A stretch of 45,239 nucleotides of DNA, taken from Neelides folsomi (taxonomy: Eukaryota > Arthropoda > Collembola > Neelipleona > Neelidae). Both the position numbers and the translations under genes were made by a program. Location: assembly GCA_034687125.1 (NCBI GenBank), contig JAQGBZ010000460.1, forward strand, positions 1 to 45,239, in the 5' to 3' direction. Shown here piece by piece: positions 23,034 to 45,239 of the stretch. The notes under the pieces are model-generated. The model was not told the origin of the DNA. It worked only from the letters and a program-made list of their open reading frames with translations, and made no database searches. Each line of letters begins with the position of its first letter. Within the stretch, counting starts at the first letter, position 1.

Positions 23034-26000
23034 TTCTACATATATTTTTCTTCCGTTATTCAATTCTAATATTCAGTAACCAATATAAATATTATGAAAA
23101 AAGTTTAATTCTGTTAAAAAATAAAGATTTCAACTGAAATAAAAATGTTATGAAATAAAGTTTTTATTATTTTTGCATATGAGTGATGAATGTTTAAGAT
23201 GATCTAAATATGAATAGAGAGATAGTCTACTTTTAGGTATTCTTAGCTTTTTGCATCATGTTTGTAGGAGTCGTATAGAAGAAGAATGGTAAAGATAAAA
23301 TTAAGTTTTGAGTTGACACGTCGTATATTTGTGGTAGTCGAATGAACACTTGAGAGTTGTAAATCAGTTTGACAAGAAGCCGGTCCTCCCACGTTTCCCT
23401 AAATATGAGGATTCACTTTTCGACTACGCGCCTGTGGTTTGGTCGGGATGATTCCACCTCCAAAACATCTAATTATCATCACCACGAAAATGGGATTTGT
23501 CCTAGTTGGATAAATCTTTCATTCATCTTTTACCTTCCCTGTTTATCCTTTCGCTTACCAGCACACCTGAATTTTTAACAATTGGGCTCTTCATAATTGG
23601 TTTAATTGTATAGGAGATCCTGCTAAGGGTCAAGAGTTCTATTAAATTTGTCATTTGGCAGTGCCCTTATGAAATATTATGCGATAATTCATGCAATTCA
23701 TTCATTTTGAAACTACTTACTTTAAATAACAATAACAGAGATTGAAATCCGCAGCACAAAATAAACAACAAAACAATAAACATTTAATTTCGCCCATGGA
23801 CCCAGGATAATAGGATAATTCCATTTATGTGCCAAAAAGCAGCTTCTGCCCATAGTGGAATTCTGAATTCATCGGCAAGTTATTTTTCGCAGAGTGGAGT
23901 CGGAGAAGCAAACTAATATTGAAGGCAGAAAAAACAATTATAAATCAAACTTAATAGAGGATGAAGTGATGCGACTGAGAAAGGCCAAGAGCATAAAGAG
24001 GAAATATGAACGACCATTAGAATTACTCACTCTTGAAAAACATTACAAGATCATTTCAGTGTTAAGTGAAGAGTTTCTCTATTAAAATTCGCTCTCGCTT
24101 CCTATCTATTCAACGACGGATATATGGAATGTGCATCAGTATTTATGGTATATGAGATTCTTAATATTTATATTTATCTTGTTACATGGTTATATCTTGA
24201 AATTCGTGCTCACGATGATATTCCAATATTCATCTGGTGGAACAGATCAGATGGAGATCTTGAAATAGATTTTCATGGAGAGTTTCAACCAGAGACGTTT
24301 TGGAGCCAAAGAGTTTTCCATTGGACTTCCTATACTGGTATATTGGAAGGAGGAAAATATTTTAAACAAATGACAAACTCTGATGAAAAACTGGGAGATC
24401 TCTGACGTGGGACATTGTAATAACGCTAAATCAATTATACGGGGAGAGTAATTCCCCCATTACTATAATACATGAGTTTTGCAGCTGTTGTAGGTCAACA
24501 TGGAACGGAGTAAAAGAGATCGGCACGGCCGCTCGGAAAGGGCCGGAACATGGAACTTAATTGCCGTGTGTTTATTTTAATTCATACTACTTGTGTACTG
24601 CATTAAGATTTAAAGGGCAGAGGGTTAACGAACATCTCTTCGTGATTGATTTCTAATTATTTTTCCAACTCAACCGTCTCAAATATAAGCTTTGAAATGA
24701 GACGAAATGAAAACCGAGAGGTTTTCAAGTAGAATGACGTCAAAACATTAATGTTCTCTTTGGCCGATTTATTGAAATTGTGCCAAAAAGAAGGGCCAAA
24801 ATAAGATTGCGAAGAAGAGGTCGGTAAATACAAGAGGAGGAGTTTCATTGCACTCATGTTGAGTGTCTTATCGTATTGGATCAGAACAGAAAATATACTT
24901 TTGGTTATTTAACATTTTCATAATCTGGAAAATGAAATATAGTTTACCGGTGTTCCTCAAAGTCTCGATAAGAAATTGCACTTAATTGTCCTTTTGCCAA
25001 AAATTTCTGCCTTATTAGAGAAGACGTTCTGCTTCGCGCGTCCTCATGGGAGACATGAAAAGATGAATTTGTCATTTTAAGACTTCTCTCAAGTGAATCC
25101 AAACTTCATTCCAATTCTCTGTTCATTTCATATGGCAAAAAATCTTCGTTCACTCAACATCAACTTTTTTATTTAAATGCATCTTCTTTTTATGTTCTTT
25201 GAGTAGTTAAAGTAAGTGCGTTGGTATTTTTGAAAATGTAAAAGTGAAAAAGTAAGAATTGAGATTAAAATGTATGCAAAACCTGGAAAACTCAAGTTTT
25301 GTGTGTAAATTTAAGACCCGGAAGGGAAATTGTTTGAAGGGAAAATGCTTCTCTGTCTCTTTATTTAAGCTCAAGTGCTGAATATGAAGTTTCCAACTTC
25401 AAAACTTCTAAGCTTCAAAATAATCCTTTTAAATATTCAACATCTAACTTGATAAGCGCGACCATCTCATTCTCAACATCTCCATCATTTCATACATGGA
25501 ATTAAAAAGTTAAAAAATGGGCTAGGTGAGCATAAATAAACTTTTGTAGTTTCGAGCCATTTTCGTGGAATATCATAAGTTTGAGCTTAAAAAGTTTTTG
25601 TATTTAATCCATCACTAACTTTACAAATCCATTCTTAATTGTCTAAACCTTAACTAACAATAGTTTTTCAACCCAATTTCGCTATAAATTGAACAATTGC
25701 CATTTTATTCCATTCCATTGAAGCAGGATTAGAACCTGACAATTTGCTTAGTAAATACTTATAATAGAGATTACAATATTGAAAAATCATAAGAAATTTT
25801 GATTAGTCAGAACTTATAAAGACGACAGACGTCACAACAAGAAAATTTATTAAAACGATTCTTTCACCACAATTGTAATTGTGCTTGCATATTGTGCACA
25901 ATTAGCTTTATATAAAATTTAATATAAAATCAATAAGGATTAAAAGTAGTTATGTATGTAATGAAAGTACAAGGGGATAAGGACTGTAAAGGGATAAAGG

Positions 26001-26439
26001 AAGACTCTCGTAGACATTGGGGGATTTGGTACAAGAAAATGAGGGTTGGTGTTTTGTCATTCATCCCTCCGGTTCTTCCTCTCCTTCCGAACTCTCGTCA
26101 GTTGGCTTCGAATCTCCTTCTACTGCGGACGCATCTCAAGAGTCCACAAGGAACATGCGATCAGGCACAACAGAACAACACGAAAACCTTCATTGCAGAA
26201 ATTACAAACTTTAAACTCATTGAAGAACAATTCTGACTTTACAACTATCCTAGTAGAACCGATATAGTAGATTTAATTCGAGTAGCTACCTGTATATCAG
26301 GAACATTTCTTTTATTGAGTAAAAAATATACTTTGAGTATAAAGTGAGAAAGAACCGAAGTATTCCCATACGAAGAAATCTTTAACAATGTAAAGCTTTT
26401 AACTTTATTCCCATAAATTAAGAAATTTTCCAGAAGTAA
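23034..26439. other. Intergenic stretch, PCCB to the first kinase gene
   Basis: No gene that I can support. Open frames of 60-95 codons (for example 23894-24085 and 24124-24405) lack domains and splice context. The stretch at 25950-26235 is open in several frames. One frame, rich in Ser and Glu (PSGSSSPSELSSVGFESPS), could be an upstream exon or leader of the kinase gene, but I find no good donor to join it. G+C-richer patches lie near 24500-24560. Confidence 0.45.
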
Positions 26440-36000
<9,561 letters not shown>

Positions 36001-37862
36001 CTCTATGTACCTAACTTGTAAAGTTACTCTTACTGTAATCCTTATCTAACGCATACAATCGAATATATTCGGTTATTTGGTGTGTTAAAGATTGAGCGAT
36101 GTTATTTTACGTAATATATGACAATTGTTACGTTGTTTTAGACAAAATGATATAGAGAAATAGGAATGAAATATTAGAAGGTGAGCTTCTTGTAAGACCC
36201 TGCCCATTTACCAAAGGACTGCTATTTGCACATTTGCCTATGTATAAACATAATCAATATGAATTACCATTACATATGTATTACCTATAAAATATTAATT
36301 AATAATTAATTAATTCTATATCCTTATCATTGAACTAAAAATCTCAGCAATTACCAATTATTGTTGTAACCTTAAGCTTGTTTTAATGTTTATTAAAAAT
36401 GTTTAATAACTCTTATACATGTTGTACTAATAGTATATAAACGATTATAAACCTTTATTACATAAAACTATTATATAATATTTAGTAGTTGAATGAACCC
36501 TATATAAATAATATCTGTATATAACTAGTAATCAACTTTAATATATTGTACAATATTGAATACCTATATTGGATAAGTACTTTATTATGCTTATTTTTTA
36601 AAAACGACATTTGAATTGAAAAATTCCCTTTTTGGATAAAAGTCCGCGTAATATCAGAATTAATTCAGTATAATATATATGTCTCAGAATATCAATATCA
36701 ATACATATATGGTATATACATAATTAAATGATATAATGTTTAACTTTAAAGTACGTACTAACTGATATTTAAACGCAGTTTGAAAAGGGTGCTTTCCCGA
36801 TTATTTTTATTATTTTTGTTAATGAATACAATATTATATGATATGTCCTCAAAAGTCCAAGGAGCAAAAATGTTTTAGTAAGTAATATAAAATACGTAAC
36901 TAGCTAGATTGAAAGATACATTAATATAATACATACATATACGTACGTAATAAATAATACATTTACCATTAATAAAAAATATAATGTTCTCTACACAATA
37001 CATATTATGCTACCTAACTGTATGTACTCTATATATTATTATCCAATATGACTATTTATCAATCTTATGCAGAACTTATTTGTACAGTTATTAATCTGAG
37101 GACAGAGGTATAAATAAAACATTAATTTTTATCATATAATATGTGTTAATAGATGTATTACTTATAATATGAGTGTAAATTCATTTGAGTGTAAATTCAT
37201 AAAACTTATATTTGTCCTTTCGTAATATCGTATTACATATAATATCATAATATGTACTATCAAGGGTTTAAAAATACATATTATATGCTGCTATACCATA
37301 TAATGTTAATTATATATGAAAGCCATATTGGCTGAATGATAATTAATGTTTCTTTTAAATACCAATAAATACGAATATAATTATGATGAAATTTATTTAT
37401 TTCTTTATTATATATTTTTATTTATTCCAGTCTCTCAGTTCATGACAAATATTTGGTATTAGTCGTCGATTAAGGTACTCATGTGAATTTAAACATTCAA
37501 AATTCATTCCGATCGCTTGAAAGAACGTGCTTACAAAAAATGAAATATAGACCTACAAATCTACGGAAAGTGAGAGAAGGAAGACAAAATGAATTGCACA
37601 TCTACAATTCCATTAAATGTCTTACAATTGTGAATAAAAAGAGAATGCGTTTGACACTTAACAAAAATTGCGGTTTAGCTAACATTTCGTATAGTTAAAA
37701 TGATTCTATTCTAATTTTTAAGTTAAAATGAATTATGTGAACAATATTCAATAAATAACTTTAAACTTGATTAAATATTATAACTTGTATGAGATATCAA
37801 ATAAATAGAGTAAATATTACTTAATTAGGTAAATATAGTTATAAATACTCATTGGAAAAAGC
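36001..37862. other. A+T-rich spacer between the tail-to-tail kinase genes
   Basis: About 1.9 kb of very A+T-rich DNA with many TA-alternating tracts and short palindromes (for example attaattaataattaatt near 36297). It contains no supported gene. A 71-codon frame at 37483-37698 has no recognisable feature. No canonical polyadenylation hexamer stands out for either kinase. Confidence 0.5.
37170..37200. repeat. Short tandem duplication of 15 bp
   Basis: Two identical copies of tgagtgtaaattcat (37170-37184 and 37186-37200) are separated by one T. A slippage-type local duplication in the A+T-rich spacer; no function is implied. Confidence 0.7.
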
Positions 37863-39954
<2,092 letters not shown>

Positions 39955-42900
39955 CTTTATAATTAAGCAAAAAAGATTCACACATTGCGGGTATCAGGAA
40001 TGGCATTTTCAATTCTAATTCCAATTAACATGATATAAATGATCTCAGAGTTCAAACCGGTGCTATAAGTCTTATATTTATTTAATCCGAAAGCCATTAT
40101 TAATAACCAAGACCTTTGTAATCTGAAGTCTTATAAATGTATCCTTAAAGCTCTATAAATCTTATTTAGAGAGTTTAACGATGCTGTAGTTTATGTAATA
40201 GAGATATTTAATTTAAGATGAGGTGAACTATTTGTCTTGAGCCCTGACCTAAGTTATGCTTCTGCTTCGTATGACATGTTCAGAGTTGGCCCAACCTCGA
40301 TGGATTCCTCATTCTTCCGTTGTTCATTAGGGAATTGAGTGTGAGGATTCCTTCCACGCTCCTTCCACGTCTTCAATCTTTTCATTCTGCCCGAATAGCT
40401 CTTGAAACAATGTTTGGAAATTGGGCGAAAGGCCAGGCCCAGTGCACTTCAACTTTTTGTCTTATCCCAAATGACTCTCAATAAAACCACATTGCTCTTC
40501 GCCGCCCTTTAACTCATATATTTTTAATACGGTTTTCGTTTTATTTTAAGCTTCCTTTTATGCTCTTGTCAGATTAAAGGGAAATAATTCTCATTTCTCC
40601 ATTTCAATTTATCAAATTCTTGAACGAATTCTGGAGAATTTAGGATTTCACTTTAGTAATATTTCATTTAATACTCTATTAACATTCGAATAAGGAAAAG
40701 CCCATATACCTTAATAATTATTTATGTAGTAAGCATATAGGATATTTATGCATACATTGGTATCTAGGACTTGTATTTGGAAGGAGCATTATGATACTTA
40801 ATAAACATTTATGGGTATTACTTAATGTTCAAGTAAGATACCTACCATACTTTTAGCTAGGCCAGGCATGTCATACAATACAGTTATACTTATACATAAC
40901 TATTCAATCGATTGGAAAAAGCACAAATGCGAACATGATTTGCCAATATTTAATTTATGTTAAAAATACATATATTGTATTTGTATTACGTAGTTTATAA
41001 TTATTTGGAAATTCTTCATATTTTGTTAGCTAGAAGAAAATACTATTAAAATAGGTTATACTCTTCGTCGGTCAGAGCGACTCCATCAACACATGCAATA
41101 CATAATTATAGTACAATGTTTCTTGTATTGAAGGTGTATACCTAGTAATATGTAAGATAATCTGAAAAGGGAACTGCAGCTGTAACCCTTTCAAGATATT
41201 TTCGTAGAAAGCGTAAAAAATTTCAATTATCGTCATCATAAATTGAAGAGTTGAAGTTTAAAAATTGAGGAAATTGCAAGTCCTCTTCACATTTCCTGTC
41301 AAAAACTTTTGGGTACTGTGGGTGAAAGGGAAGTAAAGTTTGTTTGCTTCACGGTCCGCCAAATAAATGAAGGCGGGTTGAGATGGACCGAAACCCCGAT
41401 TGACTCAATCTCTTCACGCGTCATTTTTCAACTTCTTCGTTGATTCATAAATGATGAAACCGAACGTGAATTTCACTCACCGAAAATGTAAAGGATCCTT
41501 GGCTTCAATATGTCTCCCTCAATCCTGGCCAAACTCACACGTTCCTCCACATATCCACACATTTCACATTTTTCCTATTTTTTACCATTGACTTGACCGA
41601 GACTCGCGAATTGAGAAACCGCGTGTGTCAGTCTCGGGGTAAGTCTCTGGCAGATATTGAGCAACTTTGTTTTAAATTTAATACATTGCAGGTAGAAGAT
41701 CTATTGCTTTGAACCTCACATTTAATATTTATTTTCAATCAGTCTGTCGTCACTCGCGTACCCAGCAAATCCTCATTTTCACCTTGGCCTTTTCAATCCA
41801 ATTGTTCGAAAACTGTTTAGAAATAACCAAATTCGCCAAATATTTGCAGACTTTTGAGTGATAAATAAATTTGAACAGATTTGAACTTTAATGGTTGCAA
41901 GGCTTGTCAAAATTGTTCAATGTTCTTACTCTTTTAACTTTACATATTTGCAATTATATAGGTATTGTAGAATCATGGGAAACTTTCATTTTGAAAATAC
42001 AAATGGGAAAAAGGAGGAGATGAGTGACGAAGAAGGTTAAAGAGTTCCATGGACTTTTCCTGACCGCAGGGGGGTTTCCGTTCAAATCTCGCAAGACTAT
42101 TTTGGCCTTTATAGTGAAAAGCATTATTACGTATGGATTTTCAAAGTTTATTCTATTAGCTTTAGTTTTCATGATGAGCACTTAGAGAGATAGGTGATGT
42201 ACGAGGTAATTCTAAGAAAATTGAATGAGTATTCTGCCTTTGCTTTTGTCACTCCGTTGAATGGCCGGGCATTTCCGAAATCACTCATGCCAAAACAAAT
42301 GTACATAATATGTACATATGTTGCTCTATTGTCTGTCAATCAGTTAAGGTCTTTAGCAACTACGTCAAAAGCACTTCAAAAGATTTTGAAAAGCATTCTA
42401 TAACATTATGCATCATTTGTTCAACTCCTTCGCGACTACTCAGGGCATGTCGAGTGGCAACACTTTGTGTACGTGCATGTAACGGATGAGGGTGCCAAAA
42501 ATATGACTTTACCGTCAACCTCAAAACTACAAAATCTTCTTCCGTGCTTCTCTTTACTTTTCCGCTCACTCCATTTTTTACGCGGTAGTTATTGAAATCG
42601 CCTTCACCCCTTTAGCTGATACATGCATATGAACATCGTCTGCAGTTAATGAATATACTGCTATGTAAAATATGGTTGAATCCTTTGCATAATTATATGA
42701 AAACTCGAGTTACGAATTTATGAGAGAAAAGTGAGTAAAAGATGTGCATAGTACATAAATATAAATCAATATAGAGTATAAACTTTCTCGAAACTTTCTG
42801 AAGAAGGTGAAGAAAAAAGGGGCAAATTGGGCTAGGTTGCTGAACCCGTCTGTATTAATTAATGTTTTCCATCTGTGTGCCTTGTTCGTTCCTTCCAGAT

Positions 42901-44263
42901 GGCGAAACACCGTCTGAGACTATGGAGGAAAAATGGCTTGAGGCTTAACTGGAAAACTCATGAGCTCATAAGTATGTAAGTAATACCTTCACTTTCTACG
43001 TGCTTTCCAAACAGAGATCAAATGCAAACATAGTGGCCCTACAACTACAATGTTTCTCTTGTCAGGCTATGCTCATACAATTCAGCTTTTCTTTAATGTT
43101 GAAAAATAGAGTTCTCTAATCGTACAGCTGCGCCCGATTTTACCAAATTTACCATTTCAACTCAAAGTTCCACCTGAGTAAAAATTCGCATCAGAGCTGA
43201 AAAACTCACGCAAAATTGTTTTATCTATCGGGCCAAATTTTTAAACAAGTTTTTAATCATTCTGTTTAATCCAGACAATTTTTTTGTATTTACGCACTTA
43301 ATGTTAGTGGGTTTTGTACACAAGCAATTCATTCTGCTCGTAAATAAGCCAATCGGGAATTTGGACTGTCTAAAAACTCATTTGTCAATCTCGGAATCCA
43401 TTAAGATTATAGAAAACACAAAAGTCTTATTTCAGTATGTAACAAATACAACCCTTTCTAACTATCAGTAAATAGTTGAAACTAAATGTAACTTCCAATT
43501 GGTTTGTCGCGTTACTGTTTAAACAATTTCCTAAACTTATTTTTTATTTTATGTTCTATTATTTTGTCTTCATCCCCCATTTACATATTTTAAAAGATAC
43601 AAATATTTTGACTTTATTAAGATTAGAGAATATACATATTATGTATAGATATGAATAGACGAAAGAGGAAATTTGGGGAAACTAATTTGCAGCTGTCATG
43701 TTTGATTCCTTGATTCAGTTGAGCTATAAAATAAAACTCGGAAGTTGAAAATTCATAAAATTTCTCGTCCACGGTTGAAAGGATTAAGGACGGAATTAGA
43801 CAGTTTTTTTATACTTGATCTAAAGGCCATTGAATGAATAAATCAAAGAAAGGCTTGTTGATGAACATATAAAAAGTAAGGAAATGAATGAAATGAAGTT
43901 GTTTTGAAGAAATGAAACTTCATGTAGTTGGTTTGTCGGATCAGGATGGGCAAAATCATATTTGAATTTGCTCGGCTTGTGTCTGTATGATTAGGATTAG
44001 AGAAGCTCATGGGCACTATTAATAGTATCTAGGTTGATAGTGCGAAAAGGGTGGAATACAAAAGCCGTAGTGCTACTTGCTCAACTCATATTAGTAAAAG
44101 ACCATAAGACATTTACATTTACAGCTATTACTTGATTTAGGCCCAATGCCAATTTTTAGACCAAAAAATCCCTTTGGTCGAATAGTCAGATTATTCTTCT
44201 GTCTATCGTGCAGTTGATGTTATATCTTTCGACTATAGTTCTTCATATATACCGGTATACATA
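39955..44263. other. Upstream region / probable long intron of kinase B, otherwise without gene
   Basis: No well-supported gene on either strand. If kinase B mirrors kinase A, most of this is its long first intron and promoter region. G+C-richer patches lie at about 40240-40520 and 41330-41660. Frames of 60-75 codons on both strands have no domain or codon-bias support. Confidence 0.45.
41481..41562 (-). CDS. Weak candidate first exon of kinase B
   Basis: On the minus strand an ATG at 41562, with an in-frame TAG just upstream, opens 27 codons (MCGYVEERV...ILKPRILYIF) and ends in a strong donor (TTTTCG|gtgagt) of the required phase 1. Spliced to 39954 it gives ...ILYIFGTGSFARV. The residues before the loop only loosely fit the usual kinase beta-1 strand (hydrophobic-x-x-x-L-G). 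The phase match has a one-in-three chance of being accidental, so this is a candidate only. Confidence 0.22.
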
Positions 44264-44339
44264 CAGGGTGGGCCGTAAGTATATTTCTTTTTTATATGAT
44301 TGTTAATTTAAAAAAGAAAGATACTTATGGCCCACCCTG
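44264..44339. mobile_element. 76-bp mariner-type MITE with TA target-site duplication
   Basis: Two 30-nt terminal inverted repeats (44264-44293 and 44310-44339) differ at only 2 positions and enclose a 16-nt A+T-rich loop. The ends begin CAGGGTGGGCC and close GGCCCACCCTG. They are flanked on both sides by TA (44262-44263 and 44340-44341), the target duplication of the Tc1/mariner superfamily. There is no coding capacity, so it is a non-autonomous miniature element moved by a transposase elsewhere. The near-identical arms suggest recent activity or hairpin-mediated correction. Confidence 0.88.
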
Positions 44340-44341
44340 TA

Positions 44342-45239
44342 CATAGTATGTATTCAATTTATAAATATTCCTACTTGATTGTTCTTCATACGAGCTCTCG
44401 TACATACTATATTTATGTGACTGTGAGTCTGGTAAAAATGATGTTAATGCATTATTGTACGGTTGAAAAGAACTTCCATTAAAACATTTATTAAACTAAT
44501 CTCATTCAATTAATTAAACTCTTCGCCAACTTTTAAACGCTAATGAACCGACCCGCAATTCATTTTAATTTCGTTTAATTAGACCAAATAGAGATAAGAG
44601 CCGAGCGAAGGAAAGTCTTGTAATTTCTTTTTCATGGCTCAATTTACTTTCTCTTGTCTTTCTGCGGTCGAGTTTAATGAGCCGTTAAAATTAAAATGAT
44701 CTAAATACTAGTGGTAAAGCTATTTATATTAACCGAAATAGATATTTCACTATTATGTATTATAATAGTATTTGGAATAGAATTAAATTATTTTAATATT
44801 TTTCTGGCTTTGACATTAATACATTACATTATTTAATTACCAAATAATTGAGTGTTCTGAACTTGTAAATTTTGTATCACAAGTTTTATAACCTTCTGGT
44901 CCTGGTTGTGCAAATGTTGCTCGTTAATTATTGTGTTTTTGCGGTTGCAATTTAGAGATGAACGCTTATTAATGATTATCCTTCGCCTAAAATTCATAAT
45001 TGGTTGTGCCAGATGAGCTCTAATGCAAACCGACTGAAGCTAATGATAATTAGGAAATTATCATAAAAGTCGTATAATGTGGCTACTCCGATCCAAATAT
45101 ATTTTTGATCATAATACCAATTTACTTAATTTATGCTGCAATAATTAAACCTAACAATAAAGCTGGCATAAAAAACTTTTCCAATCTCAATTATTCTATT
45201 AAATTTTCCCCAATTTTTTCATTTCAATGATTATTTCAC
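44342..45239. other. Right-edge non-coding stretch
   Basis: A+T-rich DNA without supported genes, RNA genes or repeats beyond simple A/T tracts. It could still be part of the long upstream region of kinase B or intergenic. Confidence 0.45.

Noticed and set aside
24124..24405. 93-codon plus-strand frame
   Set aside because: Translated residues resemble no known family, and there are no flanking splice sites giving a longer coding model.
25724..25745. tRNA B-box-like sequence on the minus strand (GGTTCTAATCC)
   Set aside because: No matching A box, acceptor stem or anticodon arm could be folded around it.
36290..37400. Search for a MITE or inverted-repeat element in the kinase spacer
   Set aside because: Only short TA-rich palindromes of the kind expected at this base composition; no paired termini with target duplications were found.
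42194..42569. Overlapping frames of about 70 codons on both strands
   Set aside because: No domain, no codon-use signal and no splice partners; treated as chance frames.

Overview
The window is nuclear DNA of an animal, almost certainly an arthropod. It is A+T-rich, its genes are interrupted by many GT-AG introns (often only 50-200 nt), and it carries a secreted Rebers-Riddiford-type cuticle protein. Gene density is moderate. A sea-louse-like copepod is a guess from the texture of the simple-sequence DNA (many tatgtacata-like tracts); the sequence does not settle the lineage. All gene models below were built by hand: open frame, splice dinucleotides, matching intron phase and family similarity.

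Layout. (1) 274-3188 (+) and 3964-6052 (+): two tandem paralogous CUB-domain surface proteins. The first is cut by the left window edge and shows three CUB domains; the second is complete with two. Both end in a hydrophobic tail. (2) 6272-7240 (-): a cuticle protein with a Pro/Gln-rich tail, whose end faces the second CUB gene. (3) 8403-8759 (-): a small secreted Gly/Tyr/His-repeat peptide. (4) 8857-14936: about 6 kb with no gene I can support. (5) 14937-16916 (+): an ANKRD29-type ankyrin-repeat protein. (6) 17917-20408 (-): ribophorin I, a subunit of the oligosaccharyltransferase, convergent with the ankyrin gene and divergent from the next gene. (7) 20834-23010 (+): the beta subunit of mitochondrial propionyl-CoA carboxylase. 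(8) 26440-36000 (+): a PRKX/PKA-C3-type cAMP-dependent protein kinase catalytic subunit with a 7.3-kb first intron. (9) 37863-39954 (-): a second PRKX-type kinase in tail-to-tail orientation, its first exon not securely found. (10) From 39955 to the right edge there is mostly non-coding DNA, including a perfectly delimited 76-bp mariner-type MITE at 44264-44339.

Functionally this is a mixture of housekeeping genes (RPN1, PCCB), signalling genes (the two kinases), surface and extracellular proteins (CUB pair, cuticle protein, small peptide) and one ankyrin-repeat adaptor. Nothing indicates an operon or a single pathway. The most notable features are the two local duplications (the CUB pair and the inverted kinase pair). 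In both, the paralogues kept the protein frame but differ in intron content; the second kinase also has Ala in place of the third glycine of its ATP-binding loop. I found no CRISPR array, rRNA, convincing tRNA, or novel system that I could defend.
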